64,000 bases of DNA, taken from contig DCXL01000002.1 of the NCBI GenBank assembly GCA_002328415.1, positions 93,963 through 157,962 of the forward strand, written 5' to 3'. Source of the stretch: Micavibrio sp. UBA2137 (GTDB lineage: Bacteria; Pseudomonadota; Alphaproteobacteria; Micavibrionales; Micavibrionaceae). A program made the position numbers and the translations under genes. A model generated the notes under the pieces. That model saw only the letters and a program-made list of their open reading frames with translations. It did not search any database and was not told where the DNA came from. Numbering within the stretch: the stretch's first letter is position 1; the number at the start of each line of letters is the position of its first letter. This document shows, in pieces, positions 44,443 to 52,498 of this stretch.

Positions 44443-44958
44443 CTATATCTTTGCAAGGGCTTCGGAAAGTTCAGTGAGAGCACTATCCTCGGTGGGGGAG
44501 ATTTTGCGCTCGGCATTCATCTCGCATCCACAAAAAAGTCCTATGATTTTAGAAAAGACCCCCTGTTTTTGACCATCTGCGCCTTCCTCAAAGGCCTTGG
44601 CAACAGATTCTGCCACAAACATAACAGCGGCCTTATAATCGGCCACAGCTTCTTCAGGCAAGCGCGATTTGACGATTTTACCCGCGGCCACAGCCTGAGC
44701 AATCGCATCATCGGCATCTTTCATCCAGCGCTTATGATTACTTTCCTGACGATGCGCCTCGCGCGCCATATTGGAAATGAGTGTGTTGTGTTTGTACTTG
44801 CTTGCGGTTTTTTCAAGCACCTTCATGAGGGCCTTTTTCTCGGCCGCGTCTGCCGCATCCCCATCATCATCGATATGCGACATCCAGATTCCAATCTGGT
44901 AAAACACAGAAACCAATGTTGCCTGCTCGCTTGGAACAAAGGCGCTTAACGTCATCAT
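44443..44958 (-). CDS. Orphan helical protein, paralogue of its upstream neighbour
   Basis: 171 residues. Mostly helical, with FVPSEQATLVSVFYQIGIWMSHIDDDGDAADAAEKKAL resembling the opening of the neighbouring protein. An 'HRQESNHKRW' helix, LPEEAVADYKAAVMFVAESVAKAFEEG, and a C-terminal amphipathic segment with FCGC follow. No signal peptide or family recognised. The start codon overlaps the neighbour's stop (ATGATG), and AAGGAAAAG lies upstream. Probably a tandem duplication of the gene at 44955. Confidence 0.55.
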   Translation of the reverse strand: MMTLSAFVPSEQATLVSVFYQIGIWMSHIDDDGDAADAAEKKALMKVLEKTASKYKHNTLISNMAREAHRQESNHKRWMKDADDAIAQAVAAGKIVKSRLPEEAVADYKAAVMFVAESVAKAFEEGADGQKQGVFSKIIGLFCGCEMNAERKISPTEDSALTELSEALAKI

Positions 44959-45512
44959 GCTACTTTTCCTTGTGGGTTTAAGGGTTGTCCAAGAGACAGA
45001 GCCAAAGCGCTCAATGCCTCCCATTCCTTGGCGGAAACATTCACATAGTTCGCATATTTACCGTCCGCGTCACTCCCGCCAAAGAGCATATTTTTCAAAC
45101 GTGCGAGTAATTTAATGCTCTTGATATTGCCGCTCTCGCGATAGGCCTGCGCCACTGAGAAACCAATTTCCAACAAATTATCGCCAAGCAGGGTGATTTC
45201 GCGCTTCCCAACCTTGCCCTTGAGCACTTCAACTGCGCGTGCGCATTCATCGGGTACGCTCTCTAAATTCTTTGCCCAAGTGCTCCAGCGGTCCTGATGT
45301 TTGAGGGTTTCCTCCATAAGGCCTTGCACAAATTCGGATTTACAAAAATCCTCAACATAAGCCGTAATCATTGCTTCGCAGGCCTGATGCTCCTGAGTGG
45401 CGGACTCCTCGCCCCCGTCCATATCGGCATAAGACACATACATGCCCACACGATAGGGAAGTGCGCGGATTAAATCTTGTTGGTCAGCGGGTAAATCCAA
45501 AATCTCAGACAT
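44955..45512 (-). CDS. Orphan helical protein, first of a tandem paralogue pair
   Basis: 185 residues from the ATG at 45512 (45518 is a TTG). A helical protein with DLPADQQDLIRALPYRVGMYVSYADMDGG near the start, aligning with the same region of the gene at 44443: both share a 'xPxxQxxLxxxxYxxGxxxSxxDxDG' pattern, an E-rich helix, a central W, and a VAQAY/VAKAF helix. An Asp-rich loop (D-D/M-D-G) might bind a metal. It lies 8 bp downstream of a membrane protein gene, so the three form an operon. Confidence 0.55.
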   Translation of the reverse strand: MSEILDLPADQQDLIRALPYRVGMYVSYADMDGGEESATQEHQACEAMITAYVEDFCKSEFVQGLMEETLKHQDRWSTWAKNLESVPDECARAVEVLKGKVGKREITLLGDNLLEIGFSVAQAYRESGNIKSIKLLARLKNMLFGGSDADGKYANYVNVSAKEWEALSALALSLGQPLNPQGKVA

Positions 45513-45520
45513 AGGCAAAA

Positions 45521-46144
45521 CTATACAATTTTCTGCGGGGTCGCGCCAGAGGCGAGTAAAACACGACGGCGGATAATCACATATATTGCAAAGCCCCAGT
45601 CAGAGGCCATGAGGAAGAATGGATAAACAAGTGTTGCAAATTCGGCATCTGGTACGGCAAACAACGCGAGAAAATAGCGCAATCCCGCCCAGAAGTATGA
45701 CCGTGGCGGCTCTCCCCAAGGCTTGGTCCATGATTTACGAATAGTTGGATAATAGGTCAGCACGTCAATGGCAATAATAATAACAAGCGCCCAGACAGGG
45801 TTATCAGTAGCCATCCAGATGGGGATCGCGCACAGCGCACCAATAAAGGAAAGCCAATCGCTTTTGGTGATATCCTTTTCGCCTACAAACAGCGCGACAG
45901 AGGCAATAAAGAAGCACGTAACAGCAACCACCAGAAGCACCCACGCAGAAGGCCCGCCGCCAAGCTGGAACTGCGCAACTGTGCCAATGGCGACAACTAG
46001 CCCCCAGTTAAACCAACTAAACACATGTGGCTCGGTCTCGCCCTTATAAATGGAATAGAGATAAGTACTGTAACGCGCGATTGATACGATAATGGCCACT
46101 GCCGCAAACCATTCCGCCCGCCCCCATGATGCCAAGAAATCCAT
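45521..46144 (-). CDS. Multi-pass membrane protein of unknown function
   Basis: 207 residues with about six or seven hydrophobic helices. FSWFNWGLVVAIGTVAQF, WVLLVVAVTCFFIASVALFVG, WALVIIIAIDVLTYYPTIRKSW and the C-terminal FFLMASDWGFAIYVIIRRR are evident. The PTIRKSW turn and tandem helices recall PQ-loop/SWEET-type small transporters, but the match is loose. AAGGAGG is a strong RBS. It leads the operon with the two tandem paralogues and is not otherwise linked to the suc genes. Confidence 0.6.
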   Translation of the reverse strand: MDFLASWGRAEWFAAVAIIVSIARYSTYLYSIYKGETEPHVFSWFNWGLVVAIGTVAQFQLGGGPSAWVLLVVAVTCFFIASVALFVGEKDITKSDWLSFIGALCAIPIWMATDNPVWALVIIIAIDVLTYYPTIRKSWTKPWGEPPRSYFWAGLRYFLALFAVPDAEFATLVYPFFLMASDWGFAIYVIIRRRVLLASGATPQKIV

Positions 46145-46181
46145 TGCCCCTCCTTAAATTTGAGGAATAATAACACCGCAG

Positions 46182-46218
46182 AAAAGAAAACGGTATGGCT
46201 TAATGCACAGCCATACCG
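46182..46218 (-). terminator. Perfect-stem terminator behind the small ORF
   Basis: CGGTATGGCT (46191-46200) pairs perfectly with AGCCATACCG (46209-46218) across an 8-base loop. On the minus strand, TTTTCTTTT follows. It ends transcripts coming from the small ORF and stands before the membrane protein gene. Confidence 0.8.
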
Positions 46219-46267
46219 CTAGAGGGGCACCCTTGCTTGTGGTCAAGGGTATGCTTGGAGGTAAACT

Positions 46268-46387
46268 TTATAAAAAGGCGGTCATTTGCAGCAATTCAGA
46301 CGAGGCAAGGCTCGTTTGAATAAAGCTGATGAGCGATATGCCAAAACATATGGCGCTTAAAATATGGATTGTCTTTGTCATGTTCAT
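46268..46387 (-). CDS. Small membrane or secreted peptide (39 aa)
   Basis: A short ORF MNMTKTIHILSAICFGISLI... with one hydrophobic segment, possibly a signal peptide (SLAS near 28). AGGGAGAG is a strong RBS and a near-perfect terminator follows, so this looks like a real small gene. The leader CAGGGAGAGACATGA is identical to that of the HicB-like gene at 12837-12851. An in-frame ATG at 46381 is an alternative start. Function is unknown. Confidence 0.45.
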   Translation of the reverse strand: MNMTKTIHILSAICFGISLISFIQTSLASSELLQMTAFL

Positions 46388-46481
46388 GTCTCTCCCTGAC
46401 AGATTTTAATGTTTCATGTCGAAAAGAGATGCAATGATTATGCCAAATAGTAAATTGATTTATATCAATGATTTAAGCACA

Positions 46482-46523
46482 TAAAAGAAAACCGCCAGCG
46501 GGGCAAAATGTCCCACTAGCGGT
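46482..46523 (-). terminator. Terminator of the sucD transcript
   Basis: An imperfect but long stem ACCGC(x)AG...CT(x)GCGGT with an AAAAT loop, followed on the minus strand by TTTTCTTTT. It lies beyond the tandem repeat array behind sucD. Confidence 0.7.
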
Positions 46524-46540
46524 AAAATTTTCCTTATTTT

Positions 46541-46646
46541 ATATTCAACCTTCCTAAAGTCGGTTGAGATGCTTTTTTATATTCAACCTTCCTGAAGTCG
46601 GTTGAGATGTTTTTTTATATTCAACCTTTTTAAAGAGAGTTGAGAT
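46541..46646. repeat. Three tandem 38-bp hairpin repeats behind sucD
   Basis: The start ATATTCAACC occurs at 46541, 46579 and 46617, a constant 38-bp period. Each unit contains TCAACC...GGTTGA (third copy AGTTGA) and so can fold into a small hairpin; units end in a T-run. On the minus strand each copy contains AAGGTTGAATATAA. The same 17-bp end is found once more just after sucC (49788-49804). Confidence 0.85.
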
Positions 46647-47521
46647 TAGGCGGCCATGGCCTTTTTAACAGCTTCACCCAACATGGCTGGTGTTTCAGCA
46701 ACAACAAAGCCGCATTCGCGCATTTTTTTCATCTTTGCCTCGGCCGTGTCATCAGCTCCACCGATAATAGCACCCGCATGACCCATGCGTTTTCCTGGAG
46801 GCGCAGTCGCACCCGCGATAAAGCCAGCGATCGGCTTTTTCTTATCCAGTTTAGCGTAATATTCAGCGGCCTCAATCTCGGCAGTCCCACCAATTTCACC
46901 AATCATCAAAATCGCCTCTGTCTCAGGGTCATTCATGAACATATCAATACAATCGATAAAGTTTGTGCCGTTCACAGGGTCACCACCAATCCCGATACAG
47001 GTTGATTGACCAAGACCAACAGCGCCTGTTTGGGCAACGGCCTCGTACGTTAATGTTCCAGAGCGTGAGACAATACCGACCTTCCCACGTGTGTGGATAT
47101 GGCCTGGCATAATACCAATTTTGCATTCATCAGGTGTAATCACACCCGGACAGTTTGGCCCGATGAGGCGTGATTTAGAATTTTTAAGGCCCGCCTTCAC
47201 ACGCACCATATCCTGCACAGGAATACCCTCTGTAATACAGATAATAAGTGGAATTTCTGCGGCAACAGCCTCAAGAATGGAATCTGCGGCAAATGGAGGA
47301 GGCACATAGATAACAGTAGCATTACAATCTGTGGCCTCTTTTGCCTCGGCCACTGTATCAAAAACGGGCAATCCCAAATGTGTTTGGCCACCTTTTCCTG
47401 GTGTTACGCCACCCACCATGTTTGTGCCATAAGCAATGGCCTGCTCACTGTGAAAAGTCCCTTGCGAACCTGTTATCCCTTGGCATATAAGTCTTGTGTT
47501 CTTATCAACGAGTACTGACAT
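46646..47521 (-). CDS. sucD: Succinyl-CoA synthetase alpha subunit
   Basis: 291 residues from the chosen ATG, preceded by GGAG. LVDKNTRLICQGITGSQGTFHSEQAI is the CoA-binding Rossmann start, then NMVGGVTPGKGG, GPNCPGVITP, VGIVSRSGTLTYEA, and the phospho-histidine loop MGHAGAIIGG (His in GHAG). Complete. Its usual partner sucC is about 2.3 kb upstream on the same strand, separated by an opposite-strand transglycosylase gene and a small membrane gene, so sucD needs its own promoter. Confidence 0.96.
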   Translation of the reverse strand: MSVLVDKNTRLICQGITGSQGTFHSEQAIAYGTNMVGGVTPGKGGQTHLGLPVFDTVAEAKEATDCNATVIYVPPPFAADSILEAVAAEIPLIICITEGIPVQDMVRVKAGLKNSKSRLIGPNCPGVITPDECKIGIMPGHIHTRGKVGIVSRSGTLTYEAVAQTGAVGLGQSTCIGIGGDPVNGTNFIDCIDMFMNDPETEAILMIGEIGGTAEIEAAEYYAKLDKKKPIAGFIAGATAPPGKRMGHAGAIIGGADDTAEAKMKKMRECGFVVAETPAMLGEAVKKAMAA

Positions 47522-47558
47522 TCCTGTCTCCATCTCTGGTTAAAAATTTATGCCTTCT

Positions 47559-47586
47559 TTTATACAGGAATTAAAAACACACGCAA
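47559..47586 (-). promoter_or_regulatory. Candidate promoter of sucD
   Basis: Minus strand TTGCGT (47586-47581) and TATAAA (47564-47559) with a 16-bp spacer, about 40 bp before the sucD start. It fits the need for separate sucD expression. Confidence 0.45.
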
Positions 47587-47638
47587 CAGGACAGCCTGTT
47601 GAATTTCTTTAAAAATTTGGCATTATCGCAAATAATAT

Positions 47639-47668
47639 TTGCATTATGTAAATTAAATAGTGTATAAC
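47639..47668 (+). promoter_or_regulatory. Candidate promoter of the transglycosylase-like gene
   Basis: TTGCAT at 47639-47644 and TATAAC at 47663-47668, 18 bp apart. The same TTGCAT-18-TATAA pattern precedes the gene at 51992. Confidence 0.45.
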
Positions 47669-47701
47669 TGATGAAGTTTAAATTTAAGTGGTGTGTAAAA
47701 C

Positions 47702-49531
47702 ATGGTTAAGCCAAGCAATATTTTTAGTGGATTGACGCAAAAAGGCCTAGATGCGGCCTCTGGTGTTGCTGAAGATATCTATCTGAAAAAGCTGGAGCGC
47801 GATATGGCGGCTCCTATCATGCGCTATGCCCGCTATCTTCGTGATACAGAGGCTCTTATCAGTATAGAAGAGTTTGAAGCTCAAGTGACTGATGACGAGC
47901 TTCGCAACCTCACACATATGCATATTGCGCATCTTTATGATACGCATGAAGGCGATGAGACCAATTTTGAGCGCCTGCTTGAAGAAGCACAGATGCAAAT
48001 TGATGCCGAAATTGCCGCAAAGAAAGCACAACAGCCAAAAATTGTGTATCCACAGCGTGAAGAGCCACAGCTTGCTCCTCGAATTGCACCAAAGAAAGAG
48101 TCCACTCTTCGCGACATAATTGAACGTGCCCATGACTTGAAGCCTTCAAAGCGCATGTTGCTTATGGGTCTAGGTGGAGTATCAGTAGCCGCCGCCAGCC
48201 TTTTCCTTGCAAACTTGTCCCTTAATGATGGCGTAGAGGAATTTGATTTCGGTATTCCAACAACTGTTCGTGATGTTGCCTTTCCAATTGATCTTAATAG
48301 CGCAAATGGTGAATATGTTGACCAAATTCCCTTGCGCATCGTTGCCCCACAACAATCAGGGCGATATTGCAACGCCGCCAATCCAATTCTGTTCAGCGGT
48401 GAATTGCACGCAATTCCCGTCACAAATAATGACATCTGCGATGAGTTGCTAAACGAGGTTTATCCAGCGGTTGGCGAAACAATTGCTCTCAATGACTATA
48501 TGAGTGTTACTGGGCTTGAAAATGGCAATATATACTTTGAACAGGCCAATCAGCCAGATGAGCGTAATTACGAAATTCCACGTGAAAATTATAATGCCAT
48601 TGTCGAGGCATGGCTTATTAGCGGCGGTGCAGAGCAACGTCCACTTCCGTTTAGTTACTTGATGGCAAAATGGCGCCTGGAATCGACACACGGTATAAAT
48701 ATGGGCACAGGAGCAAGCGTTTGCGGAATCAATCAATTCAAACCTGGTACATTTTACCAAACAGCCGTTGAAGCAGGGGCCGATCATGGTCTTGGGCGTT
48801 TGAGAGATGCCTTTATCGATCTGGGACAAGTTCAAGTTCCAGGAGAAGCGCGCGGTGTTACAGGTATTAGCTATCCTGCTCTTGTAAATTCATCTGATGC
48901 ACGCGCCATCTTTAATAGCGAGTGCAGAGATTTAGCGAGTGGTGCTGTTTTGGGGGTACGTCATAGTATTCATAATCTTCAAACATTGCAGGAGATGATG
49001 AATGCAGGCGAAATTCGCCATCCTTATGGGTCTGAGTTTGTTACAGAAAAGATGGGGTATATGGCACAGCTTCTTGGCCTTGGTACAGGAAATACAGATG
49101 GTGCCAAAACATTCTTTATTGAGCTTGCACGTGACCCAAGCCAGTTGGCACGCAACGTTATTCCAGCAGACTTTTATGAAGGTAATAAGCGTATCTTCCA
49201 CAAGGATGGACGTGATTTAACATTGCAAGAGGCCTATGATGGGCTTTCAGACTTTGGATTTTCTGATAAAGCGATTACAAACCTTGAAGGCTGGGAAGCT
49301 GCACCGCGTTTTGCACCAAATGTAACAGTTAGCTATCCAGACTTTCAAACACGCCTTCCGCTTGACCGTTTGATGAATGGTAATTTCACAGGTGGCGGTA
49401 TCACTGATGGCACACCAATGCTGCGTTTTGATGCTGCAAGTATGGATAGCCGTGCCGTTCAAGGTGACAATGATGAAGGCCTGCCAGCAAGCTCAGGGAC
49501 AAATGCCCCTGTCTACTCGCCTGTCTCTTAA
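47702..49531 (+). CDS. Putative lytic transglycosylase with N-terminal cytoplasmic domain and internal membrane anchor
   Basis: 609 residues. Residues 1-150 are polar, helical and lack a signal peptide. One membrane helix follows at about 152-172 (MLLMGLGGVSVAAASLFLANL), which would place the C-terminal part outside the cytoplasm (type II). From about 300 an SLT-like lysozyme fold is suggested by LPFSYLMAKWRLESTHG (candidate catalytic Glu327), CGINQFKPGTFYQTA, and a distal helix series. The match is by motif only and the spacing is not typical of E. coli Slt. The C-terminus ends NAPVYSPVS after a Ser/Gly linker. It lies between sucD and sucC on the opposite strand with its own promoter. Confidence 0.6.
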   Translation: MVKPSNIFSGLTQKGLDAASGVAEDIYLKKLERDMAAPIMRYARYLRDTEALISIEEFEAQVTDDELRNLTHMHIAHLYDTHEGDETNFERLLEEAQMQIDAEIAAKKAQQPKIVYPQREEPQLAPRIAPKKESTLRDIIERAHDLKPSKRMLLMGLGGVSVAAASLFLANLSLNDGVEEFDFGIPTTVRDVAFPIDLNSANGEYVDQIPLRIVAPQQSGRYCNAANPILFSGELHAIPVTNNDICDELLNEVYPAVGETIALNDYMSVTGLENGNIYFEQANQPDERNYEIPRENYNAIVEAWLISGGAEQRPLPFSYLMAKWRLESTHGINMGTGASVCGINQFKPGTFYQTAVEAGADHGLGRLRDAFIDLGQVQVPGEARGVTGISYPALVNSSDARAIFNSECRDLASGAVLGVRHSIHNLQTLQEMMNAGEIRHPYGSEFVTEKMGYMAQLLGLGTGNTDGAKTFFIELARDPSQLARNVIPADFYEGNKRIFHKDGRDLTLQEAYDGLSDFGFSDKAITNLEGWEAAPRFAPNVTVSYPDFQTRLPLDRLMNGNFTGGGITDGTPMLRFDAASMDSRAVQGDNDEGLPASSGTNAPVYSPVS

Positions 49532-49538
49532 TTAAGAT

Positions 49539-49787
49539 TTACTTATCTGAATCGTCACTCGCCATACGCTTGAGCGCATCAGCCATTTTGGAAATAACCG
49601 CCGTACTCAGTACGAGGACGATATAGGTCCCAATAATCTTCCAGAAAAATTCTTCGCCAAAATAATTGGGGAACCAGATATAAGCCAGAATAATGCCGCT
49701 GAGCATAACCGTCATCAAGATAAGTGCATAAATGGCCCAAACGGGCATCGTCATCAAATCTTTAAATTCTGGCTTGAGCTGCCTCAT
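49539..49787 (-). CDS. Small two-helix membrane protein
   Basis: 82 residues from the ATG at 49787 (the upstream in-frame codon at 49796 is TTG). Two hydrophobic helices, IYALILMTVMLSGIILAYIW and IIGTYIVLVLSTAVI, are joined by FPNYFGEEFFWK, with a charged C-terminus. Family not recognised. The space between the sucC stop and this start is a copy of the TAAAAAGGTTGAATATA element, which supplies its RBS, so it is co-transcribed with sucC. It converges on the transglycosylase gene with 7 bp between stops. Confidence 0.6.
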   Translation of the reverse strand: MRQLKPEFKDLMTMPVWAIYALILMTVMLSGIILAYIWFPNYFGEEFFWKIIGTYIVLVLSTAVISKMADALKRMASDDSDK

Positions 49788-49801
49788 TATATTCAACCTT
49801 T

Positions 49802-51007
49802 TTAGGCTGCAGCGCTTGATTTTTGTGTGGCCTCAACAATTTTTTGAGCCGCATCATCCAAATCGCTTGCCGCAATAATATCCAATCCAGAGCTGTTCAA
49901 AATTTCTTTACCCTTCTCAACATTTGTCCCTTCAAGGCGGACAACGAGAGGCACAGACAAAGACACTTCCTTAGCCGCTGCAATGACGCCCTCGGCAATG
50001 ATGTCGCATTTCATAATCCCGCCAAAGATATTAACCAAAATACCCTTCACATTGGGGTCAGAAAGAATAATTTTGAAGGCTGCAGTTACCTTTTCAGTAT
50101 TTGCGCCACCCCCGACATCCAAAAAGTTCGCAGGCTCGCCACCGTAATATTTAATAATATCCATGGTCGACATGGCAAGACCAGCACCATTCACCATACA
50201 TCCGATATTGCCATCTAGTGCAACGTAGGAAAGGTCGTATTCATGGGCTTGTTGTTCTTTTTCATCTTCCTCGTCCTTGTCGCGCAATTCTGCAACATTG
50301 GGGTGACGGAAAAGCGCATTGTCATCAAACGAGACTTTTGCATCCAGCGCCATGACCTCGTCCTTATCAGTCACAATCATCGGGTTGATTTCCATGATTT
50401 CAGCGTCAAGATCGGTGTAAGCCTTGTAAAGAGCGCCAAAGAACTTCACGGCACTTTTGAAGGCTGCGCCTGACAATCCAAGGGCAAAGGCAAGTTCACG
50501 TGCATGAAACGGCATCATGCCTGTCGCAGGATCAATTTCGACCTTAATAATCTTTTCAGGTGTTTTCTCGGCCACATCCTCAATATCCATACCGCCTTCT
50601 GTCGAGACAGCAAACGTGAGACGTGATGTTGCACGGTCAAGCAGAAGCGAGCAGTAATATTCCTTGGAAATATCAACGCCATCTGTGACGTAAAGGCGTT
50701 TGACCTCTTTGCCCTCTTCACCAGTTTGTTTTGTGACAAGCACATTGCCTAGCATAGCCTCAGCAGCGTCCTTGACGGCCTCTGTTGTCTTACAAAGCCT
50801 AACACCGCCCTTATCATCGGCAGCATCCCTGAAATGGCCTGCACCGCGACCACCTGCGTGAATTTGTGCCTTTACAACATAAAGTGGGCCAGGCATGGCT
50901 TCTGCCGCTTTAACAGCCTCATCAACTGTGAATGCCACGCGCCCCTCGGGCACGGCAACACCGTAAGATTTAAGAAGTTCTTTGGCTTGATATTCATGAA
51001 TATTCAT
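49802..51007 (-). CDS. sucC: Succinyl-CoA synthetase beta subunit
   Basis: 401 residues. MNIHEYQAKELLKSYGVAVPEG opens the ATP-grasp domain; KAQIHAGGRGAGHF, EINPMIVT, ALDAKVSFDDNALFRHP and DVGGGANTEKV with LVNIFGGIMKCDIIA are all present. Full length and expected to be active with SucD. The ATG at 51007 is chosen because the upstream extension to 51046 lacks family support. Followed by a small membrane gene rather than sucD. Confidence 0.96.
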   Translation of the reverse strand: MNIHEYQAKELLKSYGVAVPEGRVAFTVDEAVKAAEAMPGPLYVVKAQIHAGGRGAGHFRDAADDKGGVRLCKTTEAVKDAAEAMLGNVLVTKQTGEEGKEVKRLYVTDGVDISKEYYCSLLLDRATSRLTFAVSTEGGMDIEDVAEKTPEKIIKVEIDPATGMMPFHARELAFALGLSGAAFKSAVKFFGALYKAYTDLDAEIMEINPMIVTDKDEVMALDAKVSFDDNALFRHPNVAELRDKDEEDEKEQQAHEYDLSYVALDGNIGCMVNGAGLAMSTMDIIKYYGGEPANFLDVGGGANTEKVTAAFKIILSDPNVKGILVNIFGGIMKCDIIAEGVIAAAKEVSLSVPLVVRLEGTNVEKGKEILNSSGLDIIAASDLDDAAQKIVEATQKSSAAA

Positions 51008-51169
51008 AGTGCTAGCTCTGTCCTTAATAAGATAAATTTTCTTCAAAAACGTTTTAACACGCTAAAACGCTGGGGAAAAGCCCCAATTGTCTTTTTCTCA
51101 TGTCATTGATTTTGCATAAAATTTTACTAAAATTTGCAATATATGCATGACTTATGGCATAAGGAAAGC

Positions 51170-51844
51170 ATGGTAAGTTACGCCTTGCAAATTGCAGAGC
51201 CTGATGAACGGCCCATAGGTTACTATGACATGTTCGGGTCAGCTGCCTTTTCGACCGCTGGTGGTGGTGCCTTTAGCGAGCGCGGTAATAATCGCCATCT
51301 TTTTTCCGGCACAAACAAAGTTCAACATGAAAGTGAAGACGAAAAGCTGGCCGCAGCCTGCCGTGGTGGGTTCTCACGTTTTTTCAGCGGGGTCGGCGGA
51401 TATTCCGTTTTTGATAAGCTGGCTGAGTTTTTTGGACGCGGTGTCAGCATGGAACGCGTTGCCGAAACAATGCGCAACTCACTTGAGCGCATGCGCAGCC
51501 AACATGGTGTTGACTACGATGATGAAACACGTGCCGCGCTTGACCGCATTATTGAAGAAAATGATCTTGAGCTACCTGAAATTACACTGACCGAGCAGGA
51601 TGTCCCGCGCGCAGATGAGATTATTAGCGCAAGGTTAGCACAATCAAATCCAGCACTATTCGCAAATACAAGTTTGGCAAATCCCTTCTGTGAACCAGAA
51701 GAGGATGAGGCCGCACTTTGTGAAGCTGATGCATTAAGTGGTGCGCTCGTCATTCGATTGGTTGAAAGACAGGGCGTAAATTTAGAGGCCCCATCACCGC
51801 AACCCGCACCAGCGACCTCCGCGCCCACATACACAGTACATTAA
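51170..51844 (+). CDS. Orphan acidic protein
   Basis: 224 residues, family not recognised. The ATG at 51170 has AAGGAAAG at good spacing; TTGATT (51106) and TAAAAT (51128) 16 bp apart may be its promoter. No signal peptide. A Gly/Phe-rich N-terminus (FGSAAFSTAGGGAFS) leads to a helical middle (GGFSRFFSGVGGYSVFDKLAEFFGRG), an acidic C-terminal half, and a proline-rich linker ending SAPTYTVH, one of the set with a short Pro-hydrophobic tail. It is divergent from sucC. Confidence 0.55.
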   Translation: MVSYALQIAEPDERPIGYYDMFGSAAFSTAGGGAFSERGNNRHLFSGTNKVQHESEDEKLAAACRGGFSRFFSGVGGYSVFDKLAEFFGRGVSMERVAETMRNSLERMRSQHGVDYDDETRAALDRIIEENDLELPEITLTEQDVPRADEIISARLAQSNPALFANTSLANPFCEPEEDEAALCEADALSGALVIRLVERQGVNLEAPSPQPAPATSAPTYTVH

Positions 51845-51931
51845 TTCAATAAAAACAGTGCGTTAACACTTTTTTAAGCGTTTCCTCGTTTTAAAAAATG
51901 CGTTTACTTTCAGTGTTTTAACCTAATGTCT

Positions 51932-51961
51932 TTGCATTACTTTACGTAACTCTTATATAAT
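51932..51961 (+). promoter_or_regulatory. Candidate promoter of the gene at 51992
   Basis: TTGCAT at 51932-51937 and a perfect TATAAT at 51956-51961 with an 18-bp spacer. Confidence 0.5.
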
Positions 51962-51991
51962 TTATTTTATAAGGAGTGAGTAGACGCAAAT

Positions 51992-52432
51992 ATGGTTGAT
52001 ATAAGCCGCGATTTCAAAACGAGTGGGGAATATGACGCAAAGTCTTTTGCGCGTGAAGTCGCGCCCGATGAGGATGCACACAATGTGTCTTCCGTTTATA
52101 TTCAAGAACATTTGCCAGCCGATGACATGATGAGCGGTGAAAAGCCCTTTGGTGTCACGCAAACAAGTGCACAGCATGTTCATGGTCATCTTGCGCGTGA
52201 TAGCGGCGCAGAAGCCGACGATAACAAGCTCTTTGCTCCACATTTGCTTGAAAATGGCCTTAAGGGTGTCTTCGGAACGCATAGTGGCGCATTTGCTCTT
52301 AATGGTTCAGAAGTTACAACCAAAATTGGTGCACAAGATGTCGACAATGCGCCAGGTCACGACGCTCTTACTGGTGCATCAGATGCAGAGGTTGAAGTTA
52401 CAACGCCTAAACCTCTTGGGTTTAATATATAA
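51992..52432 (+). CDS. Orphan small acidic protein
   Basis: 146 residues, acidic, low in hydrophobics, mostly without predictable structure. No signal peptide and no family recognised. It contains repeated acidic/Ala stretches and His residues (DEDAHNVSSVYIQEHLPADD, GVTQTSAQHVHGHLARD). The C-terminus ends TPKPLGFNI, in the tail group. The gene has its own strong promoter and precedes the NlpC/P60-like gene by 66 bp, so it may be an accessory to the hydrolases. Confidence 0.5.
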   Translation: MVDISRDFKTSGEYDAKSFAREVAPDEDAHNVSSVYIQEHLPADDMMSGEKPFGVTQTSAQHVHGHLARDSGAEADDNKLFAPHLLENGLKGVFGTHSGAFALNGSEVTTKIGAQDVDNAPGHDALTGASDAEVEVTTPKPLGFNI

Positions 52433-52498
52433 ATTATTGATATAATTATAAATTTCAGTTTTTTTTGTAAATATTTTTAAAGAGCGTTATTTTTAAGC

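Noticed and set aside
46541..46646. CRISPR array
   Set aside because: Only three units with no unique spacers; the period is a direct tandem repeat of hairpins and no cas gene is near.
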